A model generated the notes under the pieces. That model was not told where the DNA came from and did not search any database. It saw only the letters and a program-made list of their open reading frames with translations. 47,029 nucleotides of DNA from a virus. The position numbers were made by a program, and so were the translations under genes. This document shows positions 7,923-16,646 of this stretch, piece by piece (within the stretch, counting starts at the first letter, position 1; each line of letters starts with the position of its first letter). The stretch is from positions 1-47,029 of the IMG/VR virus record IMGVR_UViG_3300028596_000022; one strand, 5' to 3'.

Positions 7923-9668
7923 TGCGTCTTTGTGTTCCTCGTCGTACAGTGCCAGCAGTTCGTTCGAAGCAGGCAGGCCCAGCAGTTGTTGTGCGATCAT
8001 GTTACCGTTGACATGACCACCAGTTAGATCGATACCGATCCATCTCCACTGATCCTCCTCCATGCCCTCCACAGATGACAGTTCCGTTTGCGTTGTGAAC
8101 TTGTCAATGTTGAGCATGTCCTGCAACTTAGGATACGTTGACACCACGTCGATGTCGGATACGTGCGTGAACAGTAATGGAACATGTCCTCGCATGTCAG
8201 ACACAATGTCGTCGTCTGGTTCCGGTCCCATGTAAGCAGGTAGTGTGACGATCCAGTTTCCAAGGCCAGGGCTGGCTTGGTCCACCTCCGTTAACATCTC
8301 GTCGGAAGTAGTACCCGCCATCAGCTTGTACTTCTGCAGGAAGAAGTGCAGGTCGTCAGCGATCATCCGTGGCTGGGAGTCGTAGTTCTTGTACTCGGAG
8401 CACTTCAGAAGAGCTGGCAGGCACATGGCGATGTCGTTGGTGGTTTCATCCAGCATTTCTACCGAGATGTCGTCCCACAAGTTGTAGATGCAGTATTCCA
8501 CAGGGAAATACTTCTGCATGAACTGGTGCCACTCTTTCTTCACGAACCCGTCAGCTTCCGTGAACTTAAGCTTGCCGCCCAGCTTGTGCTTACGCAGCAG
8601 ATAGTCCAGGTTGTACTCGGGGTCGTTCGCCGATGCCGTGCGGATACGCTTGTACAGAAGCATCGAGTCACAGATGACAAAGGAAGCCTGGTTGGTCACC
8701 GTGTGCCATTGGTCAATCGGGTTGATTGGAACCTTGGTGTCTTTACCGCCGTCCTTCTTGACCTTGTGTGCCGCGCCTTGGTTCCATTTGAAGTTACGGA
8801 ACTTCTTAGGAATACGGGGATCGCAGAATACGTCAGCCGGGTCATAGCCAGAGTCACGTAAGGCGCGTTCTGATTTGGGAATATCGAACGCCATGTTGAA
8901 GATGGTGACGTAGTCTGGTTGCCATTCATGGGCTGCCTCAAAGCTACGCTGCACCAATTGAGCCGGGAAGTCATGGATGTTGATTTCCATGGTCTGCGGG
9001 TCAATGCCACGTTTCTTTAAGATCGGCCCTAATAACTCTTCAGCCTTGTCGCGCACCAGTTGAATGAAGCGTTCTGGTTTCTTGTCTTCAGCAGACAGCG
9101 CAGACTCATCAATCCAGCTGCCCAGAATGTTCATGCTGACATTCTTTTTGTTGGTCATCGACGCGATAATGATCTCCTCTTCTTCGGAGTTCATATTCGT
9201 CTCGATATCGTAGACCGCCACGTTACTTGGGGTAGGTGTTCCACCCCAGCGATCGCGGTAACCACGCTTGACCAACACCGGTGTAGATACGTCCGCACCG
9301 TACAGGTAAGGGGACCTGGCAAGCTGTCTCAGACCGCCCCGAGCATTGGGGTTGCCGAGGGCGCGAGCGACCTTATTATGTAGTTCATGCTGACTGCAAG
9401 TGAACTTCCGAAGCTGCGAGATAGGTGCCCACGGGCGCTTGTCTTTATGTGTCCTGTACTTTTCCAGAGTGACGTAAAAGTCACGCTGGTAGTTGTGGAT
9501 CAGACGCAGGTTAGGAATAGGGGGACGCCCGTCCTTGCAGTGAATCAGTTCTTTAACGACGACCACGTCATTAGGCGAATAGTCGTTAGCCTTCGAATAA
9601 GTTGCGTGCACACATTCGAAGCGGTCGATCTCTTCCCGATCGGGGAGATTTGGATACATGAATGGCAT
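7917..9668 (-). CDS. B-family DNA polymerase, exonuclease domain plus start of palm
   Basis: The 3'-5' exonuclease is complete by motif: Exo I YDIETN (D154, E156), Exo II FNMAFD (N258, D262) and Exo III YNLWDD (Y395, D399). A palm motif A follows, DVVSTYP (D507-P513), the equivalent of DxxSLYP. The protein then ends at residue 583, so motif B (KxxxNSxYG) and the catalytic YxDTDS of motif C are missing. The 70 residues after motif A (GIDLTGGHVNGNMIAQQLLG and on) do not contain them. The expected full polymerase would be several hundred residues longer. The rest is probably encoded elsewhere as a second subunit, as in T4-like Aeromonas phages with split gp43A/gp43B; no candidate is in this window. 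GGAGCACATC precedes the ATG. Its likely role is phage genome replication. Confidence 0.8.
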   Translation of the reverse strand: MPFMYPNLPDREEIDRFECVHATYSKANDYSPNDVVVVKELIHCKDGRPPIPNLRLIHNYQRDFYVTLEKYRTHKDKRPWAPISQLRKFTCSQHELHNKVARALGNPNARGGLRQLARSPYLYGADVSTPVLVKRGYRDRWGGTPTPSNVAVYDIETNMNSEEEEIIIASMTNKKNVSMNILGSWIDESALSAEDKKPERFIQLVRDKAEELLGPILKKRGIDPQTMEINIHDFPAQLVQRSFEAAHEWQPDYVTIFNMAFDIPKSERALRDSGYDPADVFCDPRIPKKFRNFKWNQGAAHKVKKDGGKDTKVPINPIDQWHTVTNQASFVICDSMLLYKRIRTASANDPEYNLDYLLRKHKLGGKLKFTEADGFVKKEWHQFMQKYFPVEYCIYNLWDDISVEMLDETTNDIAMCLPALLKCSEYKNYDSQPRMIADDLHFFLQKYKLMAGTTSDEMLTEVDQASPGLGNWIVTLPAYMGPEPDDDIVSDMRGHVPLLFTHVSDIDVVSTYPKLQDMLNIDKFTTQTELSSVEGMEEDQWRWIGIDLTGGHVNGNMIAQQLLGLPASNELLALYDEEHKDAA

Positions 9669-9730
9669 GATGTGCTCCAGCGTGAATCTCGAAATTCTCT
9701 AAACAGTATCCCGGCCGGGTAGGAACTCAC
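9669..9730. promoter_or_regulatory. Divergent promoter region, 62 bases
   Basis: The polymerase gene and the metallopeptidase operon start here in opposite directions. The gap contains CTAAACAGTATC (9699-9710), similar to the CCTAAA(C/T)TATC motif of other intergenic regions but with two extra bases, followed by the GC palindrome CCCGGCCGGG. Promoter function is inferred from position. Confidence 0.35.
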
Positions 9731-11032
9731 ATGACACGTCGTCTCAAACAGTGCGCCACGATGGTGCAAGAGGCTATCGCCCACCAGGGTCGAAGCCAAC
9801 TCTTCCGTGATCTCCTCATGATCATCCGCGAGGTCAAGGAAGTCCCTTACGCTGCGCTGGGCAAAGAATTGCTCATCAAGAAGGGCATCGATAAGGTGAT
9901 CGAGAAACACACGGGTCTGAAGATCCCTGTGTACATCGACAACTCGCCGTACATCAATGCCTGGATCTATCCTCCGTACATCGACGCCAACCACGCGGTG
10001 TTCGCCGGTAACCAGTGGCAGCGTGGCGACAACTGGACCCTGGAGTACATCAACAAGCAGTCCAACAAGGTCTTCGGTAAATCCGAATCGATCTTCGGCA
10101 CTGTTGACCGTGAGCGCTCGCGCGTGTCTGGTGACTTCACCAAGATCGAGTGTCCGATGTACGTCACTCGTATGGCCATCAATCATCCAGAGGCGACCCC
10201 TGAGATGATCGTGTCGGTTATCCTGCACGAGATCGGTCACGTCTTCACCTACTTCGAGTTCATGGGTCGAGTGACCACCTTCAACGGCGCACTGCAGGCT
10301 GCCTCAGAAATGTTCTTCCAGTGCAACTCCCGCGAAGACCGCCTCAAGGTTGTCCGTGACGTGGGTGACAAGTTCGGCGTCGATACCGACGACCGCGATG
10401 CATTGATGAACTCCCGCTCCAAAGACGGCTTCATTACCGTCCTGGCCCGCGGTTACGTCATCGACCGCAAGTCGAGCCTGGGTTCTTCGATTTATGACAT
10501 CACCCTGTGGGAGTCGCTGTCTGACCAGTTCAGCATGCGCCACGGCTCCGGCGTTGATGGTGTGAAGATGATGGACCTGATCTACAAGAACAGCGGCGCC
10601 TCGGCCTACCACGGTACCCTGACCCACATCATCTTTACCCTGTTCAAGGTTCTGATGTTCATCGTCATGACCTTCTCGCTGTTCGGCCTGCCTCTGCTGC
10701 TGTTGTTTATCAACCCGGCAGAGAAGATCTATGACGAGCCAGAAGCCCGCATGTTGCGCATGCGTAACGACTTCGTCTCGGGTCTGAAGTCTCCCACCAT
10801 CTCCAAAGAGGAGAAGGCAAAGATCGCTGAAGACGTTAAGGAAATTGATCTGATCATCAAGGACCTGGACGACAAGCGCGGCCTGATTGAACTGTTCTAC
10901 ACCTCCTGCACCCCAGAAGGTCGTCGTCAGTACAGTCAGATGCGCTTCCAGCAAGCCGTAGAGAACCTGGTTGCCAACGACCTGCTCGTGGCCTCTACCC
11001 GCCTGACCAACCTCGCTAACCGCCTTTCCTGA
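9731..11032 (+). CDS. Membrane-anchored HExxH zinc metallopeptidase (M48-like), 433 aa
   Basis: HEIGH at residues 166-170 is a zincin HExxH motif inside a hydrophobic helix (VSVILHEIGHVFTYFEF). About 90 residues later ESLSDQFS (E261, D265) supplies a probable third zinc ligand in the form typical of M48 peptidases (E...[AS]D.). A strong hydrophobic stretch at about residues 300-328, rich in Phe/Leu/Met, should anchor it in a membrane, with a helical C-terminal tail of about 105 residues. There is no signal peptide. It is the first gene of a five-gene plus-strand operon whose other large members also have membrane segments and prohead-protease sites. It may therefore be packaged in the virion or act on the host envelope at ejection or lysis. 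Which membrane and substrate it uses is unknown. Confidence 0.75.
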   Translation: MTRRLKQCATMVQEAIAHQGRSQLFRDLLMIIREVKEVPYAALGKELLIKKGIDKVIEKHTGLKIPVYIDNSPYINAWIYPPYIDANHAVFAGNQWQRGDNWTLEYINKQSNKVFGKSESIFGTVDRERSRVSGDFTKIECPMYVTRMAINHPEATPEMIVSVILHEIGHVFTYFEFMGRVTTFNGALQAASEMFFQCNSREDRLKVVRDVGDKFGVDTDDRDALMNSRSKDGFITVLARGYVIDRKSSLGSSIYDITLWESLSDQFSMRHGSGVDGVKMMDLIYKNSGASAYHGTLTHIIFTLFKVLMFIVMTFSLFGLPLLLLFINPAEKIYDEPEARMLRMRNDFVSGLKSPTISKEEKAKIAEDVKEIDLIIKDLDDKRGLIELFYTSCTPEGRRQYSQMRFQQAVENLVANDLLVASTRLTNLANRLS

Positions 11033-11043
11033 GGAGTGCCACC

Positions 11044-11496
11044 GTGCGCGAACTTAAAATCACCCGCAAGAAGTCGGGTAACATTCTGGCCAACATCAAC
11101 CAGATGCTCACCGCCACCAAAGTCGACGCCATCGATCGTACCGCGGTAACTGAACTGGGCTTTGCTGAGCTGGTAGCAGCCACCCTGCCCCTGTGCCCAA
11201 CTGGCCAAGACCCAGCCGACTTCTACCGTGCCAACTGCATCGAGGGCGTGCGTGCGTTCCTGGACCAGGTGGTCGAGATGGTCAACATCAACCAGGAACA
11301 GTGCCTGCTGGCTGTCTGGGGCGTCTACGCTTACCGCCTGTCGATCATCCAGCCGATGAACCTGACCGACGTGCGGCCTTGTGTGGGTCGCTACATGGCC
11401 AAGTTGCCCGAGCGCCACAGCGCCATGGTTGCCAAGTACCCGACCCTGAACGAGAACTACTGGGCTCTGGCTGACAGTATCTACGTCAACGTTTAA
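11044..11496 (+). CDS. Hypothetical protein, 150 aa
   Basis: The GTG start at 11044 has a good GAGGAG site upstream. The protein is predicted helical throughout, with three cysteines (LPLCPTG, RANCIEG, QEQCLLA) and a hydrophobic patch CLLAVWGVYAYRLSIIQP around residues 80-97 that is too mixed to be a sure membrane segment. I do not recognise it. It sits between the metallopeptidase and the first of three membrane-segment proteins, with 11 bases before it and a near-zero gap after, so it belongs to the same operon and possibly the same complex. Confidence 0.7.
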   Translation: MRELKITRKKSGNILANINQMLTATKVDAIDRTAVTELGFAELVAATLPLCPTGQDPADFYRANCIEGVRAFLDQVVEMVNINQEQCLLAVWGVYAYRLSIIQPMNLTDVRPCVGRYMAKLPERHSAMVAKYPTLNENYWALADSIYVNV

Positions 11497-11506
11497 GGTG
11501 ATCGCG

Positions 11507-12844
11507 ATGAAGATGATCACTGAGAACCTGACAGAGGAGTTGTTTACCGACGACCCTCTGATTCCCAAGGGGATCATCACGGCCTACGAGACGATCAAAC
11601 GAGATCGAATGGTAAGCCAAGAGATGGTGAGCCCCTACATCCAGAACTTCCCGATGAACGTGTCGCTCAGCAACTTTACCGTTGAGCCATCGGAGAAAGG
11701 ATTGGAAATCGCGCTGGAAGGCTTTGCGGTGCTGTTTAAGGTGACTGCCGGTGTTTTGCTGGTGTCTGCCCTGGGTGTGTGCATCTTCAACTTCATACGC
11801 TCCCGTAAAGCGGCTGAAGCCACTGCAGATGCGGCCACCAATGGTGTACTCCTGCATAAGGAAATCACCAAGCTGGTTCAGGGTATCCGTGCAGCCAAAG
11901 GCTTCCATGACCGTACCATCAAGATCAAGGCAAGTGACATCCCGCTGGGTCCAACCCGGCGTGCCTTGGGCCTGCATGGCGAGATTATCTACCCCGAGTG
12001 GGCAGATCGTTTCTACGCCTACGGTCACGACCAGCACTTCACCAACGCCATTGCCTCCAAGGTAGCAACCGGTCAGTTCTTCAGCATCACCGAGCATCTC
12101 ATGACGCCGATGGCTGATTACATGTCGGATCTGGCAGGTCGTGTCAAGCAGCTGACCAAGATGGTGGATAACCTCCCAGCCACCATCAACTCCGGTCGCC
12201 TGGAACAGGTCGCTCGTGACATCGAGCAACTGGACACCCGTTCTATCCGTGGCACGTTCCTGGGTCACCTCGAACGAGTTTATGGCAAAGAGCTGCCGCA
12301 GCCTCGGGTAACCTTCCAAGCCAACAGCGCGGAGTTACTAGATGCACGGGTAACGGCGCTGAAGGAGTTCTACGACAGCACTCGGGACGACAAGAAGTTC
12401 GTCCAGAACCACTACCAGGCCAACGTTGATCGTTGGAAGGCTGGTGATGTCGAACAGATGCTGGGGCGTATCCCAGAAATCTGCGCCCAGGCTGCAAAGC
12501 TTGGCGCTGCTCCTTCGCTGTCGACAGGTAAGTCCATCGTGGACGAATGCGAGCAACTGCGTCGCAAGATCTCTCCGATCGAAGTACCTGAGATGATTGA
12601 TCAGGCGCTTAAGAACACCCTCGAAAGTATCCGACTCGATTCTATTGCGTCGGTGAACCTCTTCGAAATGGTGATCAATGAACAGCGCCAGTTCACCATC
12701 TACATCCAGGACATCCTGAACCAGACCATCGAGTGGGCAACCGCTGTGGGTGCGTTCACCAAGCCAGCTGATCCACAAGCAGCTCGGCGGTTGATGAGCG
12801 ACGCTCAAGATGCAACCAAAGCCACGCGCAAGGTAAAACTTTAA
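11507..12844 (+). CDS. Inner-head-type virion protein with membrane segment, 445 aa
   Basis: I chose ATG 11507 (site AAGGTG) over the GTG at 11498, which would place the start inside that site. The first 71 residues end in EIALE, matching the [A/S]-x-E site of phiKZ-group prohead proteases. The predicted mature chain would begin GFAVLFKVTAGVLLVSALG, a membrane helix at about residues 73-97, followed by positively charged RSRK. The remaining 345 residues are helical, with coiled-coil-like stretches. This layout (propeptide, cleavage site, membrane helix, long helical body) is shared with the next two genes and suggests they are paralogues. A role inside the head and after ejection is inferred; no enzyme motif is seen. 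Confidence 0.65.
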   Translation: MKMITENLTEELFTDDPLIPKGIITAYETIKRDRMVSQEMVSPYIQNFPMNVSLSNFTVEPSEKGLEIALEGFAVLFKVTAGVLLVSALGVCIFNFIRSRKAAEATADAATNGVLLHKEITKLVQGIRAAKGFHDRTIKIKASDIPLGPTRRALGLHGEIIYPEWADRFYAYGHDQHFTNAIASKVATGQFFSITEHLMTPMADYMSDLAGRVKQLTKMVDNLPATINSGRLEQVARDIEQLDTRSIRGTFLGHLERVYGKELPQPRVTFQANSAELLDARVTALKEFYDSTRDDKKFVQNHYQANVDRWKAGDVEQMLGRIPEICAQAAKLGAAPSLSTGKSIVDECEQLRRKISPIEVPEMIDQALKNTLESIRLDSIASVNLFEMVINEQRQFTIYIQDILNQTIEWATAVGAFTKPADPQAARRLMSDAQDATKATRKVKL

Positions 12845-12852
12845 GCCACCCT

Positions 12853-12882
12853 GCCCCCTACAGGTTCACGCTTGTAGGGGGC
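12853..12882 (+). promoter_or_regulatory. Hairpin directly before the RBS of the 1246-aa gene
   Basis: A perfect 10-bp stem (12853-12862 with 12873-12882, 10-base loop) ends two bases before the AAGGAG ribosome binding site (12885-12890), which is followed by TTTTTT and the ATG at 12897. It could be a partial terminator that lowers expression of the downstream gene, an RNA processing site, or a translational control element. It lacks the GGCATA/TATGCC frame of the block-ending terminators. Confidence 0.5.
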
Positions 12883-12896
12883 TCAAGGAGTTTTTT

Positions 12897-15800
12897 ATGA
12901 AAGAGTACGATCTGGCCAGCTTGGCCCAGGCGTCTGACAAAGATCTGGTTGAGTTCCTCGGTCAGAACGAGCGTGTCATCGGTGAGGTGACTGCCCACAT
13001 TGCCAACCTGGAACGCCTCAAGGGTACCAGTCAGGCACATGCGCTTGGCTACCAGGAATACCTGCCCGACGAAATCACCATGCAGGACTTTGACACTCAC
13101 CTGTCGAAGAAAGGCTACCAGATGTCCACCGAGGCTCTGCACACCATCCTGCTCGTGGCCGCATCCGCCGCTGTCGTCGCTGGCATCGGTATCATCGCCT
13201 ACAAGCTGATCAAAGCTTCGATGGCCAAGGAGCCCAAGTCCGCCGACTTCCTCAAGAAACAGAAGGAAGTTCAGCAGTTCGCCATGCATTTGATCAAGGT
13301 GCAGTGGAGCGATGCCGCCGCCCCTACCCGTGAAGCGCTGAAGACCAAGTTCCTGGCCGACTGCGTCAGCGAAGTAACTGCGAACCTGTCCGAAGCAGAC
13401 CTGCTGAACGACCCGTTCAACGCCTACGTGCGCAGCGAGTTCAAGACCTCCGGCGTTCCGTACATGGCACTGGTTGCCGGCATGCGTGGTCCAGCCTCGA
13501 TCTTCTCTGGCGCTGCCACCATCTACCTGACCAACGTCAAGGAATCGCTGGAAGCCTTCCGCCGTGAGTTCCTGGACGTGATCGCTGGTGCGCCTGATAT
13601 CACCGACCACCAGATGATCAACCTGGTCAATGGCCTCAAGTGGAACCAGATCGACAACGGTAACGCTGCCGGTGTTCAGGCTCTGATGGGTTGGATCAAT
13701 GCCATGGGTATCCCGTCCAGCAACCGTCTGGAAGAAGCCCTGCGCAATGCCAACGACATCCTGTCGGCCCCGGCCACCATCGACCAGATCAATGCCTACG
13801 ACCAGCACATCCAAGATGAGCTGATTGGCGAGGGCACTGTTCCCAAGGTCATTGCAATGATCCAGTCGCTCAAGGCCACCGGCAAGTACATCGAAGGTGC
13901 CAAGGGTAACTTCGTGGCTGGCGAGAAACGCTCGCAGCAAGTGGTTGACCTGTTCAAGGCCCAGATCGAACGTGCGCAGCTGCTGACCGACACCATCCCT
14001 CTGATCTCGCCACTGGTGACCCTGGAGTCCGACAACATCGTTCGTCGCTCCAAGTGCATCGCCAATGCCGGCAAGGCCCTGCTCAATGCCATTGAAGATG
14101 TGGCAGACAAGCTGGAAGACAAGGAAGCGGCCAAAGAGATCCGCACCGCGTTGGACGAGATTGCCCGTGCGTCCAAACAAGTGCTGAAAATGAAAACCGA
14201 GTCGCTGGTAGAACTTCCTGCCCCGGTCAGCTACGGCACCATGATGGACCTGCAAGCCAAGTCCGTGTGGATGGAACTGCTGAAGTCTTTGGCAGTGGCC
14301 GCGATGATCGGCCTGGCCGTGTTCGCCATCCAGGCGCTGGTATTGTCTATGTTGGGTCTGCAGTCGATGGCTGCATCCTTCGCTGGCGGCATCGTTTATT
14401 TCAACAAGAACGGTAAGCGTATCACCCCTGGCGAAGCCGCCGACGCCATTGCCAAGACCGTTGAGGAAAAGCGTACTGGCAAATACGGCGCGACCCTGGT
14501 AACCGGCCAACGCAATCTGCCATTCATTCTGAACCGTAGCCATCTGGACTCTGGCTTCAAGGACGTGGCTGCTGGCGTTGAGAAGTCGCTGAACGAGTTT
14601 GCCAACGAGCTACCGCGCGGGGGTGAGATTACCAGCGAGGCTATGGTTGCCGCCGCCAACAGCGGTATGAAGCACCTTAAGCGCACCATCTCCATTTTGG
14701 AAGGTCGTTTGAAGGGCATGAAGGTCAAGGTACCAGGCGGCGACCCGTCGGTTAAAGCCACCACCCACAACCTGCGTGACGCGATGGATGCTTACGTTGA
14801 CGAGTGGTTCAACCCTGAAAAGGCGAACTACGCTATCGTGCGTCAGGGCATCGACACCACCTGGTTCGGCGTCATGGACCCGAAGATGGCCGAGCACGTG
14901 GACGCCAACGCCAAGGTTCTGACCGACGGCATCGTACGCTTTGCCAAGTCCATCCCGAACGCAAGTAAGGATGAACTGACCAAGCTGTCGCCAGAGGCCC
15001 AAGAAGCCCATGCCAACTTCAGTCAGGCTCAGGCATACCTGGCAACCCTCGGCTTCGTCATTACTGAAATCACCAAGAAGGCAATTGCCGACGGTGGTAA
15101 AGGTATGCAGGCGGTAAAAGACAACCTCAAGATGAAGGGCGAGGATATTGGCGGCATCGAGGTCGAGGATGACTTCGGTGGTGACGACATCGTTCAGTAT
15201 CAAGAGGATCTCGATCCCTTGGTTGACATTGCAGACGCCATGGGCGACCTGTATGTTGACGAACAGACTGATGCAGTGATGGCCATCGAGAAGATGAGCG
15301 TCAAGACCAAGCGCTTGCTGATGACCGCTGGTATCGTCCTCGCATTGGGTGCTGGTGCTTATCTGCTGCTGTCCATGTCCCAGAACCGCCGCAGCCCTTC
15401 CTCGTTTGCAACTGACAAGATGTTCAAGCAAATCCAGAAGGACCTGGAGGCCAGCTTGGCATCTGAAGAGTTTGCAGCCCGGATGCAGGCTTCCAGTGAG
15501 GAGCTGGGCGATGCCTTGCAGAAGGACTTCGACCGCATGCGCAAGCAAGCGGAGAGCCTTCGCCAGAAGACCGCGCAGCCGACCGAGAAAGAAGTCGGCG
15601 GCCAGCGTGTTGACGCAGGTGCCGCGCGCCCTGCTTCTGTGCATCCGCGCATCGGCGAGACCGGTTCCCCAGTGGCCGGGTCCAACAATGCGTCTCAGGC
15701 CAACCCTGAAACCACTTGGATCAACGACGTACCACACAGCACCGAGGCCCTACAGATTGCCAAGGAAGTGGACGAACTGATCGCCAACCTCGGCAAGTTC

Positions 15801-16637
15801 GACTACAAGGGTGTGCTGCGTAGTCGTCTGGTTGAGCGTGCCCCTGGCATGGTTGCTTTGAACATGGCCACCGGTGGCTTCGACAAGGCTAGCGAGATCC
15901 TTTCGGGTGACCGCACGCGTCGTGTCGATAAGTTGATGGACCTCATGACCCACGTCATGGAGAACATCGTTGAACCGGTCATCGATGTGGTCCGCGGTCA
16001 GGGCGATACCAATCCACAGGCTGAGCAGGTCTACGACAAGGTTGTGGCTGCCATCGAAAAGGCAACCGCCGATGCTACTGCCGAACGACTGCTCGACGAG
16101 GCCTACATGGCTCGCACCGAGGAAGACTTCGCAGACTGGTCCAAGCCTTGCACCGAGTCCGATGTGGTGGAAGCCATGGGTCGCTTCGATCCGAAGTGCG
16201 TGCAGTCGGCCGAGCGCTACTACCTGGACGAGGCCAAGTCTTACCACAGCTTGTCGCAAGACCTGGACTCGATGTGGAAGGACAACAAGGACTTCCTCAA
16301 CCGCGAAGTGGGTGATCGGTTCAACGAGCTGAAGGGTAACCGGGACGCAACCTCCAAGCTCATCCGCCGCATGGAAGAGTTCAAGCCAACCTTCAACGTC
16401 ATTGCGCGTTCGATCAAGGCTCATGTGGCCATCAGCGACGTCATCTTCGAGGCCAGTGAATTCTGCCTGCGGGTGCATCGCAGTGTGCAGCGTGAGCTGA
16501 TCAAGTCCCTGCAGTTCCACCAGATGAAGGTGGCCGAGCTGGATGCCCGTATGGGTAAACAGTCCGAGACGCTGGGCAAGCTCTCGAAAGAGATGCAGGA
16601 TCAGATCAACCGCTTCAATGATCGCAAAGATACCTAA
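12897..16637 (+). CDS. Giant helical virion protein with three membrane segments, 1246 aa
   Basis: The protein has three hydrophobic segments at about residues 80-105 (ILLVAASAAVVAGIGIIAYK), 460-492 (SLAVAAMIGLAVFAIQALVL) and 805-828 (LMTAGIVLALGAGAYLLLS), separated by long helical regions of 300-350 residues. Two are preceded by [A/S]-x-E sites: STE79 before A80, and AIE798 before K799. It may be three copies of the single-segment architecture of its neighbours fused in one chain, since each hydrophobic segment is followed by basic residues and a helical body. The stretch around 870-920 is polar and Gly/Pro-rich, probably a linker. The start has AAGGAG. No enzyme motif is seen. It is probably packaged, perhaps in the inner body, and cut into two or more parts. 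Confidence 0.65.
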   Translation: MKEYDLASLAQASDKDLVEFLGQNERVIGEVTAHIANLERLKGTSQAHALGYQEYLPDEITMQDFDTHLSKKGYQMSTEALHTILLVAASAAVVAGIGIIAYKLIKASMAKEPKSADFLKKQKEVQQFAMHLIKVQWSDAAAPTREALKTKFLADCVSEVTANLSEADLLNDPFNAYVRSEFKTSGVPYMALVAGMRGPASIFSGAATIYLTNVKESLEAFRREFLDVIAGAPDITDHQMINLVNGLKWNQIDNGNAAGVQALMGWINAMGIPSSNRLEEALRNANDILSAPATIDQINAYDQHIQDELIGEGTVPKVIAMIQSLKATGKYIEGAKGNFVAGEKRSQQVVDLFKAQIERAQLLTDTIPLISPLVTLESDNIVRRSKCIANAGKALLNAIEDVADKLEDKEAAKEIRTALDEIARASKQVLKMKTESLVELPAPVSYGTMMDLQAKSVWMELLKSLAVAAMIGLAVFAIQALVLSMLGLQSMAASFAGGIVYFNKNGKRITPGEAADAIAKTVEEKRTGKYGATLVTGQRNLPFILNRSHLDSGFKDVAAGVEKSLNEFANELPRGGEITSEAMVAAANSGMKHLKRTISILEGRLKGMKVKVPGGDPSVKATTHNLRDAMDAYVDEWFNPEKANYAIVRQGIDTTWFGVMDPKMAEHVDANAKVLTDGIVRFAKSIPNASKDELTKLSPEAQEAHANFSQAQAYLATLGFVITEITKKAIADGGKGMQAVKDNLKMKGEDIGGIEVEDDFGGDDIVQYQEDLDPLVDIADAMGDLYVDEQTDAVMAIEKMSVKTKRLLMTAGIVLALGAGAYLLLSMSQNRRSPSSFATDKMFKQIQKDLEASLASEEFAARMQASSEELGDALQKDFDRMRKQAESLRQKTAQPTEKEVGGQRVDAGAARPASVHPRIGETGSPVAGSNNASQANPETTWINDVPHSTEALQIAKEVDELIANLGKFDYKGVLRSRLVERAPGMVALNMATGGFDKASEILSGDRTRRVDKLMDLMTHVMENIVEPVIDVVRGQGDTNPQAEQVYDKVVAAIEKATADATAERLLDEAYMARTEEDFADWSKPCTESDVVEAMGRFDPKCVQSAERYYLDEAKSYHSLSQDLDSMWKDNKDFLNREVGDRFNELKGNRDATSKLIRRMEEFKPTFNVIARSIKAHVAISDVIFEASEFCLRVHRSVQRELIKSLQFHQMKVAELDARMGKQSETLGKLSKEMQDQINRFNDRKDT

Positions 16638-16646
16638 GGAGGTAAT

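Noticed and set aside
12858-14543. Long minus-strand open frame opposite the 1246-residue gene
   Set aside because: It mirrors a GC-rich, strongly biased plus-strand gene, has no ribosome binding site and its product is His/Val/Gln-rich as expected for an antisense shadow.
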